Of a stretch of DNA of 64,000 nucleotides, positions 7,729 through 17,342 are shown piece by piece (the first letter of the stretch is position 1; the number at the start of each line of letters is the position of its first letter). The notes under the pieces are model-generated. The model had not been told where the DNA came from, made no database searches, and saw nothing but the letters and a program-made list of their open reading frames with translations. Where the stretch lies: positions 1,178,001 through 1,242,000 of the forward strand of contig OZ241383.1 of assembly GCA_965200775.1 (NCBI GenBank). Direction: 5' to 3'. Position numbers and translations under genes: made by a program. This stretch comes from Poriferisocius sp965200775 (GTDB lineage: Bacteria > Actinomycetota > Acidimicrobiia > Acidimicrobiales > Bin134).

Positions 7729-8883
7729 TCAGCGTCCGGCAGGCACCATGTAGAAGATGATTCCGCCGGGGGCGTCCTGAGCCTTGAGGGCATCCCGAGC
7801 GGCAAGCAGGGTCTTGCCGGCTTCGGTGTTCTCGAAGAACCACGACTCGGCTTGGCGGGCACCGGCTGTAGGACTGTCGGCCAGCTCCAGGGCGGCTTCC
7901 TGGTAGTAGGCCCGGATGTCGTGGGACACGGCCAGGGTGTCGAGCCGGGGGCCGTAGACGTCTTTCCAGTGCTCTCCGGCTATGACCCGCTCGAACTCGG
8001 CCAGCGCGCCGGGCACCTCATCGGCCTTGATCGACCGACCTACCTCGGTGGCACTCCGCCGAGCAACCGCACGGTCGTAAGCGGCCCGCAGACCCTGCGC
8101 CTCGTCCACCGACGGGGACAAGTTGGGGTCGTAACGGGGCGGCAGGGTGCAAGACAGCGGGGTCTCGTCGGATTCGACAACATCGGGAAAATCCTCCAGC
8201 ACCGGGCCCGAGGGGGCATCCAGCAAGTCGAACGCTGCACGCAGAACCCTCTGCTGGAACTCAGCGTCGCCAGGGACGCCCAGAGGCCGGCCCAAGGGGA
8301 ACTCGCAGTACAGAGAGCGGGGAAGGTTCATCCTCTCGGCCACCGACCGCATAGCGGCCAGCACCACCGTGGCAATCCCCGCGGCTTCGAGAACATGAGC
8401 AAGCACACCCACGGTGCGCGTACACAGCGGTCAAACCGGGGTCAGGATGGCCACGTCAACACCGTCGGCCCGTAGCTCGGCAGCGGCCGCCGGGCCGGTG
8501 TCCAGCCGCAGCTCCGAGACGGTGTCGGGCTGATTCCCGGCGAAGGACACATGGCGTGGAGCCACCGCCCCGATCACCCCGTCGGCGGCAAGCTCCTCCA
8601 AACGGTCTATGGGATACACCGAGTTGATGTCGAGGAGGAACGCGGAGCGGTCGAAGTTGGAACTCCAATGGCCCAGGATCAACTCTCTGTCGGCCCGGTC
8701 GATCACCCGGTAACCCGTGTCGGCCCTGTCGAACATCTCCTGGTCGGCTCGGTGCAACGCGGCGCTGGTCACGATGGCCACCGTGGCCTCGGCCAGCGGC
8801 GGGGGCGACGCCAACGAAGGAGGATCGAACTCGGGCACCGTCTGACCGTCCCCGAACTGCCGCATCATCTGATCACTGGACAT
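7729..8883 (-). CDS. GrdB-like selenoprotein (glycine/sarcosine/betaine reductase selenoprotein B family), in-frame TGA read as Sec151
   Basis: Member of the selenoprotein B-like reductase family, 384 residues if the TGA at 8431-8433 is read through. The N-terminal half has the family segments VAIVTSAALH, GYRVIDR, DINSVYPIDRLEELAADG and GAVAPRHVSF. The active-site segment then reads DVAILTPV-TGA-PLCTRTVGVL, giving U-x-x-C; known non-selenium relatives have cysteine at the TGA position (VCPxC). The frame continues unchanged into PRSLYCEFPLGRPLGVPG and a long C-terminal domain, so a sequencing frameshift is not needed. A hairpin follows the TGA. The ATG is 3 nt after xylB with a GTGAAG Shine-Dalgarno, so it is the third gene of a xylA-xylB operon. 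Substrate unknown; a thiol/selenol redox or reductive cleavage role is inferred. Confidence 0.85.
8403..8419 (-). promoter_or_regulatory. Candidate SECIS hairpin of the GrdB-like selenoprotein mRNA
   Basis: On the minus strand, 12 nt after the TGA, GCGCACC-GTG-GGTGTGC can form a 7-bp stem (one G-U pair), or a 6-bp stem with loop CGTGG. The distance from the UGA and a guanine-containing apex agree with bacterial SECIS elements, which lie inside the coding region just after the UGA. It is weaker evidence than the formate dehydrogenase element. Confidence 0.55.
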
Positions 8884-8886
8884 ACT

Positions 8887-10368
8887 TCACTCTCCCACAG
8901 GCCGGCTCATGGCGTGACGCCGGACGGAGGCGTAACGGGTCCTGATCCGATCGCCATCGGCCCCGGGCGGTGGTTCGATGGCCCGGCCCCGACCCAGCGG
9001 CCAGTCGGCCATAACCTCGGCGGGGTTACACCCGATGGCCACGGCGGCTGCCTGCACCGCGGCTCCGGTGGCCACCAGTTCTTCGTCCTCGGGCACCAGC
9101 ACCAGATCGCCGTGCAGCACCGCGGCCCGCTCCCGGTAGGCCCGCGACCGGGCCCCGCCGCCGATGAGGTGCAGCTTGCCATCCGCGCTCACCCCGGCGG
9201 CCTTCAGGGCATCCAGCCCGTCGAACAGGCCGCACAACACCCCGTCGTGAGCAGCCAGGGCCAGATCCTCGCCGGTGGTGTCGTTGCGTAGCCCTGCCAT
9301 CAGCCCGGTGGCGTCGGGCAGGTTGGGCGTGCGCTCCCCGTCAAAATACGGCACCAGCACCGGCGTGTTCGGACCATCCTCGGCGGCCATGGCCATCTCG
9401 GCCAGCCCGGAAGCGTCCACCCCCAGCCATCGGGCCACCGTGTCGGTGACCCGGGTGGCATTGAGGGTGCAGACCAAAGGCAGGTACCGGCCCGAGGCGT
9501 CGGCGAAACCGGCCACCGCGCCCGAAGGGTCGTGGGTGGGGGTGTCGGAAACGCCATAGGCGGTGCCGGACGTGCCCAGTGAGATCACCGTGTCGCCAGG
9601 CCTCAAACCAAGACCCAAGGCGGCGCCCATGTTGTCCCCCGTGCCGGGCCCCACCACCACCCCGTCGGACAGCCCGAGCGCTGCGGCTGCATGTCCGGTG
9701 ATCTCCCCGGCAGCCTCATCGGCCATGAGAACCCGAGGAAGGCGACCCTCCCAGCTCTCGGCATCGCCTACCGCCACGGCCAGCAGATGGGAGGCTGTCT
9801 CGTTGGCCGTGGCGTCGAACCATCCCGTCCCGGAGGCGTCACCCCGGTCGGTCACGTGAGCCCCGGTCAGCCGCCAGGTAATCCAGTCGTGGGGCAGCAT
9901 GATCCGGGCGATGTGGTCGCTCAGCTCGGGCTCGTGCTCCAGCACCCAGGCCAGCTTGGCGATGGTGAACGACGCCAACGGCACCGACCCGCACCTCCGG
10001 GCCCAACCCTCTGCACCAAGGGCCGCCACCAGCGCGCCGGCCTGCGGAGCCGACGTGGTGTCGTTCCACAGCTTGGCCGGGCGGAGAACCTCGCCCCCCT
10101 CCCCCACCAGCACCAGCCCGTGCTGCTGGCCGGCCACGCTCACCGCCACCACCTCGGCCCGATCAGCCTCATCGAACTGGGCGAAGCACTCGATCAGGGC
10201 ATCCCACCACGTCTGGGGGTCCTGCTCGCTCACCGGCGGATCCCAGGTGCTGTGCGCATGAGGAGCACTAGCCCGGCCAATCAGCCGACCGGAGTGGCAC
10301 TCCCGCAGTTCGACTTTGGTGGACTGGGTTGAGGAATCCACCCCGGCCACCAGCGGGCCCGACGCCAT
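8887..10368 (-). CDS. xylB: Xylulokinase
   Basis: FGGY-family carbohydrate kinase that phosphorylates D-xylulose to xylulose 5-phosphate, 493 residues. The N-terminal ATPase segment GPLVAGVDSSTQSTKVEL, the substrate loop RPAKLWNDTTSAPQ, the phosphate-binding GDTVISLGTSGTAYGV and the late adenine-site region LHLIGGGARSRAYRE are in family order. The start chosen (MASGPLV) overlaps the xylA stop by one base (TGATG), so the upstream in-frame extension is rejected. Transcribed xylA, xylB, GrdB-like gene. It supplies the pentose phosphate pathway with xylose carbon. Assignment is supported by the adjacent xylose isomerase. Confidence 0.93.
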   Translation of the reverse strand: MASGPLVAGVDSSTQSTKVELRECHSGRLIGRASAPHAHSTWDPPVSEQDPQTWWDALIECFAQFDEADRAEVVAVSVAGQQHGLVLVGEGGEVLRPAKLWNDTTSAPQAGALVAALGAEGWARRCGSVPLASFTIAKLAWVLEHEPELSDHIARIMLPHDWITWRLTGAHVTDRGDASGTGWFDATANETASHLLAVAVGDAESWEGRLPRVLMADEAAGEITGHAAAALGLSDGVVVGPGTGDNMGAALGLGLRPGDTVISLGTSGTAYGVSDTPTHDPSGAVAGFADASGRYLPLVCTLNATRVTDTVARWLGVDASGLAEMAMAAEDGPNTPVLVPYFDGERTPNLPDATGLMAGLRNDTTGEDLALAAHDGVLCGLFDGLDALKAAGVSADGKLHLIGGGARSRAYRERAAVLHGDLVLVPEDEELVATGAAVQAAAVAIGCNPAEVMADWPLGRGRAIEPPPGADGDRIRTRYASVRRHAMSRPVGE

Positions 10369-11711
10369 CAGCCCGGCGTGGACCAGATGATGCGGTTGAC
10401 CTCGTTTTCGAGGCGTTCCTGGCGTCCCGACACCGGCTGGGGATCGAGCCTGGCGGCCACCGCCCGGTCGGCCAACCCGGCCAAATCCACGTTGCCTCCC
10501 AGGATGTCGGTCCCCAATCCCCCATCCCAACCGGCATAGCGATCGGCCCGGGCCTGTTCGATGGCTCCGTCGGCCGCCATGGCCTCGGCCACCAGAAGGG
10601 AGCGGGCCATGGTGTCGATTCCCCCTATGTGGCCCCAGAACAGGTCGTCACGGGCCATGCTCTGGCGGCGGAGCTTGGTGTCGAAGTTGAACCCGCCGGT
10701 GGTGAACCCCCCGCCCCGGAGAATCTCGTAGAGGGCGGGCGACAGCTCGTCCACCGAGTTGGGGAACTGGTCGGTGTCCCATCCGTTCTGGGGATCGCCC
10801 CGGTTGGCGTCCACGCTGCCGAAGATGCCGTTGTCCACGGCGTAGGCCACCTCGTGGTGGAAGGAATGGCCCGACAAGGTGGCGTGGTTCACCTCGATGT
10901 TCACCTTGAACTCGTCGATGAGGCCGTAGCGGTCGAGGAAGCCGTGGACCGAGGCGCAGTCGTAGTCGTACTGGTGCTTGGTCGGCTCCTGGGGCTTGGG
11001 TTCGATGAGCAGGGTGCCGGTGAATCCGATCTTGTATTTGTGCTCGGCCACCAGGGTGAGGAACCGGGCGAGCTGGTCGGCTTCCTGGCGTAGCCGGGTG
11101 TTGAGCAGGGTCTCGTAGCCTTCCCGCCCTCCCCACAGCACGTAGTTGGCCCCCTCCAGCCGGTTGGTGGCCTCAAGCATGTGGTGGACCTGGGCCGCGG
11201 CGTGGGCGAACACCTCCGGGTCGGGGTTGGTGGCCGCGCCCGCTGCGTAGCGGGGATGGGAGAACAGGTTGGCGGTGCCCCACAGCAGCCGAACGCCGGA
11301 GGCTTCCATCTTGGCCGCGGCCCGCTCGACCATGGCGTCGAGGTTGGCCCGGCTCTCGGCCAGGCTGTCGCCCTCGGGAGCCATGTCCACGTCGTGAAAG
11401 CAGTAGAACGGGGTACCCAGCTTCTCGAAGAACTCGAAGGCGGCGTCCTGCTTGGCTCGGGCAGCGGCCATCGGCTCCTGGTCGGCGGCGAGCCAGGGGC
11501 GGTCGAACGTGCCGTGCCCGAAGATGTCGCTGCCCGGCCAGTTGAAGCTGTGCCAGTAGCACACTGCTACCCGGAGGTGGTCCTCCATGCGCCGCCCCAT
11601 CACGAGCCGGTCGGGGTCGTACACCCGGTAGGCCAAACGGTCGGGGTCAAAATGCGCGTCGCGGCCGGCGAAGGCCACTGGCTCGTGTACCGAATCGAAG
11701 AAATCGGCCAT
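10368..11711 (-). CDS. xylA: Xylose isomerase
   Basis: Metal-dependent TIM-barrel isomerase converting D-xylose to D-xylulose, 447 residues, the length of the E. coli-type (class II) enzymes. Diagnostic segments are the metal/substrate motif YVLWGGREGYE, the histidine-rich IEVNHATLSGHSFHHE and GSVDANRGD. The chosen ATG (MADFFDSVHEP) has a strong AGGAGG 6 nt upstream; an in-frame extension of 18 codons has no such site and is rejected. It is first in an operon with xylB and the GrdB-like selenoprotein gene, and divergent from fhs across 176 bp. Confidence 0.95.
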   Translation of the reverse strand: MADFFDSVHEPVAFAGRDAHFDPDRLAYRVYDPDRLVMGRRMEDHLRVAVCYWHSFNWPGSDIFGHGTFDRPWLAADQEPMAAARAKQDAAFEFFEKLGTPFYCFHDVDMAPEGDSLAESRANLDAMVERAAAKMEASGVRLLWGTANLFSHPRYAAGAATNPDPEVFAHAAAQVHHMLEATNRLEGANYVLWGGREGYETLLNTRLRQEADQLARFLTLVAEHKYKIGFTGTLLIEPKPQEPTKHQYDYDCASVHGFLDRYGLIDEFKVNIEVNHATLSGHSFHHEVAYAVDNGIFGSVDANRGDPQNGWDTDQFPNSVDELSPALYEILRGGGFTTGGFNFDTKLRRQSMARDDLFWGHIGGIDTMARSLLVAEAMAADGAIEQARADRYAGWDGGLGTDILGGNVDLAGLADRAVAARLDPQPVSGRQERLENEVNRIIWSTPG

Positions 11712-11887
11712 GGCATCCTCCTGGCCCTGGATCAACAGATCGGTCTTTGAGTCTAAGGAACCCATGGCCCAGGTACCCGATTGCCCGAGATGTCTTGGAT
11801 ATTTCCCCGGAGTCCCTTCCCGCCGGCCCCGATTGGCCCTACGCTGGGCGGGTAACCATTGGTTCCACCGAACAAGAGGACGAGTCG

Positions 11888-13585
11888 ATGCCTTTTCCCA
11901 CCGATCTGGAGATCGCCCGGGGAGCGAACCTCCGCCCGCTGACAGAAATCGCCGAAACCGCCGGTATCCCCACCGAGCTGTTGGAGCCCTACGGAACCGG
12001 TGCGGCCAAGATCAGCCTTGACGCCGTTGACGCCATGACCGACCGGCCCCGCGCCCGGTATGTGGTGGTCACCGCCATCACCCCGACCCCGCTCGGCGAG
12101 GGCAAGACCACCACCACCGTGGGGTTGGGCCAGGGGTTCGGGCACATCGGTAAACAGGCCACCATCGCCATCCGCCAGCCCTCCCTCGGGCCAACCTTCG
12201 GCATCAAGGGCGGCGCGGCCGGCGGCGGCTACAGCCAGGTGGTGCCCATGGAGCTGTTCAACCTGCACCTCACCGGCGACATGCATGCGGTGTCGGCGGC
12301 CCACAACATGTGCTCGGCCATGCTCGACGCCCACATCTTCCACGGCAACGAGCTGGGCCTCGACCTGCACAACATCACCTGGCGCCGGGTGGTGGACATC
12401 AACGACCGGGCCCTGCGCAACATCGTCCTCGGCCTGGGCGGGCGGCTCGACGGGGTGCCCCGGGAGAGCGGTTTCGACATCACCGCAGCCTCCGAGGTGA
12501 TGGCCACCCTGGCCCTGGCCACCTCCCTGTCCGACCTGCGGGCTCGCCTGGGCCGAATAGTGGTGGGCTACACCAAGGCCGGAACCCCGGTCACCGCCGA
12601 GGATCTCAAGGTGGCCGGCGCCATGGCCGTGCTGTTGAAGGACGCCCTCAAGCCCAACCTGATGCAGACCCTGGAGGGCGGTCCCGCGCTGGTCCACACA
12701 GGTCCCTTCGGCAACATCGCCACCGGTAACTCATCGATCGTGGCCGACCAAATCGGCATCCGGGCCGGCGATTTCCTGGTGACCGAGGCGGGGTTCGGCG
12801 CCGACCTGGGCGCGGAACGGTTCTTCAACATCAAGTGCCGCTACTCGGGTTTCGCGCCCGACGCTGCCGTGATGGTGGCCACGGTGCGGGGGCTGAAGGC
12901 CCACTCCGGCAACCACCGGATCGTGGCCGGCAGGCCCCTGCCCGAGGCGCTTCTGGCCGAGAACCCCGACGAGGTTCATGCCGGGGGCGACAACCTCCGC
13001 AAACACCTGTCCAATATGAAGGCTCACGGGGTTTCCCCGGTGGTAGCGGTGAACGCCTTCCCCGAGGACCACGACGCCGACCTGGCCGCCATCTCCGAGA
13101 TCGCCGAGGAGTACGGGGCCCGGTGCGCCATCACCACCCACTTCGCCGACGGCGGTGCCGGAGCGGCCGAGCTGGCCGAGGCTGTGGCCGAAGCTGCCGA
13201 GGAGGAAAGCTCGTTCAAGGTGCTCTACGAGGACGAAATGCCGCTGCGCGACAAGATCAACACTGTGGCCACCACCGTGTACGGGGCCGACGACGTGGAG
13301 TACTCGGCCACCGCCAACCGGCAGTTGGACACCTACGAGGCAGCCGGTTTCAGCCACCTCCCGGTGTGCATCGCCAAAACCCACCTGTCCATCTCATCCA
13401 ACCCGGCCCTCAAGGGCGCTCCCACCGGGTGGACCCTGCCGGTGCGGGAGGTTCGGGCCTCGGTGGGCGCTGGTTTCGTCTACCCTATCTGCGGCGACAT
13501 GCGTACAATGCCGGGTCTTGGCCGCGTACCGGCTGCCATGGGAATCGACATCGACGAGAACGGGGAAATCGTCGGATTGAGCTGA
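11888..13585 (+). CDS. fhs: Formate--tetrahydrofolate ligase
   Basis: ATP-dependent 10-formyl-THF synthetase, reversible, 565 residues (family about 555-560). The P-loop GEGKTTT is at residues 70-76, followed by GQGFGHIGKQATIAIRQPS and GIKGGAAGGGYSQVVPM. The C-terminus RTMPGLGRVPAAMGID is typical. The start is the ATG after CAAGAGGACGAGTCG; an in-frame ORF extends 47 codons upstream but lacks homology. A possible -10 box TACGCT lies at 11840-11845. It is directly upstream of the formate dehydrogenase genes, and FolD is encoded at 28.2 kb. Together they can link THF-bound C1 units to free formate and CO2. Confidence 0.96.
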   Translation: MPFPTDLEIARGANLRPLTEIAETAGIPTELLEPYGTGAAKISLDAVDAMTDRPRARYVVVTAITPTPLGEGKTTTTVGLGQGFGHIGKQATIAIRQPSLGPTFGIKGGAAGGGYSQVVPMELFNLHLTGDMHAVSAAHNMCSAMLDAHIFHGNELGLDLHNITWRRVVDINDRALRNIVLGLGGRLDGVPRESGFDITAASEVMATLALATSLSDLRARLGRIVVGYTKAGTPVTAEDLKVAGAMAVLLKDALKPNLMQTLEGGPALVHTGPFGNIATGNSSIVADQIGIRAGDFLVTEAGFGADLGAERFFNIKCRYSGFAPDAAVMVATVRGLKAHSGNHRIVAGRPLPEALLAENPDEVHAGGDNLRKHLSNMKAHGVSPVVAVNAFPEDHDADLAAISEIAEEYGARCAITTHFADGGAGAAELAEAVAEAAEEESSFKVLYEDEMPLRDKINTVATTVYGADDVEYSATANRQLDTYEAAGFSHLPVCIAKTHLSISSNPALKGAPTGWTLPVREVRASVGAGFVYPICGDMRTMPGLGRVPAAMGIDIDENGEIVGLS

Positions 13586-13594
13586 CCACATCCA

Positions 13595-13641
13595 CTGCCC
13601 AACCGGGCAGGAAGGATCGGCGCATCTCCAGGGTGCCCTGG
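13595..13641. promoter_or_regulatory. Two short hairpins between fhs and the formate dehydrogenase gene
   Basis: CTGCCC-AACC-GGGCAG (13595-13610) and CCAGGGTGCCCTGG (13628-13641) sit in the 69-nt gap, the second just before the GGGGG ribosome binding site. There is no T-tract. They may be mRNA-processing or translation-control structures, or chance. Confidence 0.35.
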
Positions 13642-13654
13642 AAAAGGGGGAAAT

Positions 13655-15598
13655 ATGGCCAGGCGGGAAAGACTCACGGTGCCCATGGTCCGAGACCGGG
13701 GTGAACTGCGGGAAGCAACCTGGGATGAGGCCCTGGGCCGAGCCGCGGCCGGATTCAACCAGGTGCTGAGCGAGAACGGCCCCGGCGCTTTCGGCATGTT
13801 CAGTTGTTCCAAGGCCACCAACGAGATGAACTACATCGCCCAGAAGTTCATCCGCACCGTGGTCGGGTCGAACAACATCGACTCCTGCAACCGAACTTGA
13901 CACGCTCCCTCGGTCGTCGGTCTGACGACAGTTTTCGGAGTCGGAGGGGGCACCAGCTCCTACCGGGAGGTGGAGGAAACCGAGGTGATCCTGCTGTGGG
14001 GATCCAACGCCCGGGAAGCCCACCCCATCTTCTTCCACCACCTGCTCAAGGGGCTCGACAACGGGGCCACCATGTACTGCATCGACCCCCGGCACACCTC
14101 GTCGGCCCGCTTCGCCGACGTGTGGGTTGGCATCAACGTGGGCACCGACATCGCCCTGGCCAAAGGCATGGGCCGGGAGATCATCCGGGCCGGGCTGGCC
14201 GACCACGACTTCATCACCCACTCCACCCAGGGCTACGAGGCATACGCCGCTTCGGCGGAGCCGTTCACCCCCGAGCGGGTGGCCGAGATCTGCGGAATCC
14301 CCGCCGGGGTGGTGGTGGAGATGGCCCACGCCTACGCCACCGCCGACAAGGCCCAGATCCTGTGGACCCTCGGTATCACCGAGCACCACACCGCCGTGGA
14401 CAACGTGTTGTCGCTGTGCAACCTGGCTCTGCTCACCGGCCACGTGGGGCGGTGGGGTTCGGGGCTGGTCCCGCTGCGGGGCCAGAACAACGTGCAGGGG
14501 GGCGGCGACATGGGGGCCATCCCAAACCGGCTCCCCGGCTTCGCCAACGTGGACGATCCCACGCTCCGGGCCCGCTTCGAGGCCTCCTACGGCCGGGCGC
14601 TCAACCCCGTTCCAGGCCTGCATCTGACCCTCATGTTCGAGGCCATGGAGCGCGGTGATTTGCGGGCGCTCTACGTGGTGGGCGAGAACCCCGCCGACTC
14701 CGAGGCCGACGTGGCCCACGCCCGTTCGCTGCTCGAAGGCCTCGACATCCTGGTGGTGCAGGACATCCTGATGACCCGCACAGCGGAGATGGCCGATGTG
14801 GTGCTGCCCGCCTCGGTGGCGTGGGCCGAGAGCGAGGGAACCGTCACCTCCAGCGAGCGACGGGTGCAACGGGTGAGACCGGCGGTGACCCCACCCGGCC
14901 AGGCCCGCCACGACATCGACATCCTCTGCGACATGGCCGAGGCCATGGGCGCTGAACTCGGCCCCCGCGACCCCCAGGCGGCGTGGGACGAGCTCCGGAG
15001 CCTCTCCCCGTGGCACCGGGGCATGACCTGGGAACGCCTCGAAGCCGATGGCGGGTTGCAGTGGCCCTGCCCCGACCAGGACCATCCCGGATCCCCCTTC
15101 CTCCACGACTGGCTGTGGGCCGACGACCTGAACGGCCACGATCCGGCACCCTTCTCTGTGGTGGACCACCGGGGCCCCACCGAGGAGCTGAGCGACGATT
15201 ACCCCTTGCGCCTCACCACCGGGCGATCCCTCGACTCCTACAACACCGGTGTGCAAAGCGGGCAGTACGACTCGCCGCTGCGGTTCGCCGGCCTGGAGCT
15301 GAACGCTCACGACGCCACATCGCTCGACATCGCCGACGGCGACCGGGTGCGGGTTAGCTCCCCTCGAGGTTCGGTGGAGATGAACGCCCGGGTGGCGTCG
15401 AGCCTGCCGCCAGGGTTGGCCTTCACCACCATGCACCACCCGGAACTGATCGACGTGAACCTGCTCACCAACCCCGACTGGGACCCAAAGTCGGGCACCG
15501 CCGAGTTCAAGGCGGCCGCGGTCCGGGTGGAACGGGTTGCCGCCTCCTCCCAGGCCGCCGTCTCTCAAGCTGCCGCAGCGGGAACCTCTGTTGGCTGA
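13655..15598 (+). CDS. fdhA: Formate dehydrogenase catalytic (molybdopterin) subunit, selenocysteine-containing, lacking its N-terminal Fe-S domains
   Basis: Mo/W-bis-MGD formate dehydrogenase catalytic part, 647 residues with TGA (13898-13900) read as Sec82. The sequence around it is NNIDSCNRT-TGA-HAPSVVGL, the standard CR-U/C-H-x-PSV active site, and the frame stays the same through FGVGGGTSSYREVEETEVIL. A SECIS hairpin follows. It continues through the molybdopterin domain (LCNLALLTGHVGRWGSGL, RGQNNVQGGGDMGA) to the C-terminal dinucleotide-binding domain (LTTGRSLDSYNTGVQSGQ). The protein starts at MARRERLTVPMV, exactly where an intact FdhA leaves its N-terminal 4Fe-4S domain; that domain is encoded by the third gene. 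The start has AAAAGGGGGAAAT before the ATG. It probably forms an NAD-dependent complex with the next two gene products. Confidence 0.93.
13898..13931 (+). promoter_or_regulatory. UGA codon and SECIS element of formate dehydrogenase
   Basis: After the UGA, GTCGTC (13913-13918) pairs perfectly with GACGAC (13924-13929) around the loop GGTCT (13919-13923). The E. coli fdhF SECIS also has GGUCU as its loop, beginning 19 nt after the UGA, exactly as here. This is the SelB-binding recoding signal. Confidence 0.88.
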
Positions 15599-17342
15599 TC
15601 TCCGTTTCGGGGCCGACCGGCCGACGCCCGCCGAACAAGCCGCCATCGACTCCGTGGTCCCCCCTTCCAAGGCGGCCACCGTTACCGAAACCGAGCGGGT
15701 GGTTCGCGCCGGCAGCACCCGCCGCCGGAGCCTTCGCCATCACCTTCTGCCCATGCTGCACTCCCTCCAGCACGAGATCGGCTGGATCAGCCCCGGCGGG
15801 CTGAACGGCGCCGCCGAGCGTCTGGGGGTCCCCCCGGCCGATGCCTACGGGGTGGCCACCTTCTACGAGCTGTTCCGCACCACCGACCCCGGCCACCGCG
15901 ACGACGTGGTCCATGTGTGTGTGGACCCGGCCTGCGCTGTGGCCGGCAGCGCCGAGCTGAGGACGTCGCTGGAAGCGAGCGGTGCCAAAGTCCACGATAG
16001 CCCTTGCCTTGGTCAGTGCGAGCGAGCCCCGGCCCGGTTCATCCAGGGAGTGGGACGACCCGACCGGGTTCCCGCCGACGACACCGAAGACCCGACCCTG
16101 CCCCAAGCCGGCGATCCCGGCCTGCGGGTGTTGCGCCGGGTGGGGGTGGCCGATCCCACCGACCTGGGGGCCTACCGGGAACACGGCGGCTACCTGGCCC
16201 TGGCCGCCGCGGTGGAGATGGGCTCCCAAGCGGTGATCGCCGCGGTGAGCGACGCCGGGCTGTCGGGCCGGGGTGGGGCCGCTTTTCCCACCGGGGTGAA
16301 GTGGCGGGCCGTGGCCGACGCGCCGGGACCCGACAAGCACGTGGTGGCCAACTGTGACGAGTCGGAACCGGGCACCTTCAAGGACCGCATCATCTGCGAG
16401 CACGACCCGTTCTCGGTGGTGGAGTCGATGACGGTGGCCGGGTTGGCTACCGGTGCCACCCGTGGCTGGATCTACATCCGGGGCGAGTATCCCCGGGCGG
16501 CCGCCCGGCTGGAGAACGCCATCACCCAAGCCCGGTCAGCCGGTTTTCTGGGCGACGATGTGGCGGGCAGCGGCCACAGCTTCGATATCGAGTTGCGTCG
16601 GGGCGCGGGCGCCTACATCTGCGGCGAGGAGACCGCCCTGTTCAACTCCATCGAGGGTTTCAGGGGGGAGCCCCGCAACAAGCCCCCCTTTCCCACCACC
16701 CACGGCCTGTTCAACCAGCCCACCGCCATCAACAACCCCGAGACCCTTGTCAACGTGTTGGACATCGTCACCGGCGGTCCCGACGCCTACCGCTCGGTGG
16801 GCACCGACCGCTCCCCCGGCACCCGGCTGTTCTGCCTGTCGGGCCGGGTGGCTGTGCCCGGCCTTTACGAGGTGCCCTTCGGGACCACCCTGGGCGACCT
16901 CATCGCTCTTGCAGGCGGGCCGACCGGCAACTTGTCCGCGGTGCTCCTCGGCGGGGCAGCCGGTATGTTCGTCGGCCCTGACACTCTCGAGATGCCCCTC
17001 ACCCTGGAGGACACCCGTGAAGCCGAGGTTACCCTGGGTTCGGGTGTGGTCACGGTGTTCGACCACACCTGCGACATGGAAGCGGTGGTGGTGCGCATCG
17101 CCGAGTTCTTCCGGGACGAGTCGTGCGGCCAGTGCGTTCCCTGCCGGGTTGGAACCCAGCGCCAGCACGAGGTGCTGGTGGAGCTGCGCCGGTCGGTCGG
17201 GCCGCTGTCGCAGCCCCGGGCCGAACTCATCGAGGACATGGCCCGGGCCATGACCGATGCCTCCATCTGCGGCCTGGGCCACACAGCGGCCTCCGCGGTT
17301 CGCTCCGCGCTGGCCCTGGGTCTGATAGGAAACAGCCCATGA
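15591..17342 (+). CDS. Formate dehydrogenase NuoE-NuoF fusion subunit (NAD/FMN, Fe-S)
   Basis: Diaphorase subunit passing electrons between formate dehydrogenase and NAD(H), with two families fused. Roughly the first 160 residues are NuoE-like, with the 2Fe-2S cysteine pattern VCVDPAC and CLGQC. The rest is NuoF-like, with FMN/NAD motifs GRGGAAFPTGVKW, CDESEPGTFKDR and GAGAYICGEETAL and the 4Fe-4S motif SCGQCVPCRVGT. The start is uncertain: TTG at 15591 overlaps the fdhA stop by 8 nt and has GGGAA upstream (583 aa); ATG at 15537 would overlap by 62 nt. The stop overlaps the next gene by ATGA. The fusion is known from FdsB-type subunits. Confidence 0.9.
   Translation: MADLRFGADRPTPAEQAAIDSVVPPSKAATVTETERVVRAGSTRRRSLRHHLLPMLHSLQHEIGWISPGGLNGAAERLGVPPADAYGVATFYELFRTTDPGHRDDVVHVCVDPACAVAGSAELRTSLEASGAKVHDSPCLGQCERAPARFIQGVGRPDRVPADDTEDPTLPQAGDPGLRVLRRVGVADPTDLGAYREHGGYLALAAAVEMGSQAVIAAVSDAGLSGRGGAAFPTGVKWRAVADAPGPDKHVVANCDESEPGTFKDRIICEHDPFSVVESMTVAGLATGATRGWIYIRGEYPRAAARLENAITQARSAGFLGDDVAGSGHSFDIELRRGAGAYICGEETALFNSIEGFRGEPRNKPPFPTTHGLFNQPTAINNPETLVNVLDIVTGGPDAYRSVGTDRSPGTRLFCLSGRVAVPGLYEVPFGTTLGDLIALAGGPTGNLSAVLLGGAAGMFVGPDTLEMPLTLEDTREAEVTLGSGVVTVFDHTCDMEAVVVRIAEFFRDESCGQCVPCRVGTQRQHEVLVELRRSVGPLSQPRAELIEDMARAMTDASICGLGHTAASAVRSALALGLIGNSP

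Noticed and set aside
15537..15590. ATG at 15537 as start of the NuoE-NuoF fusion
   Set aside because: It would overlap fdhA by 62 nt and add a proline-rich stretch; TTG at 15591 gives a short overlap with a ribosome site, although this is not settled.
13394..15718. A 774-codon open frame on the minus strand opposite fhs and fdhA
   Set aside because: It mirrors G/C-rich codons of genes with clear family motifs on the other strand; no motif or ribosome site of its own.
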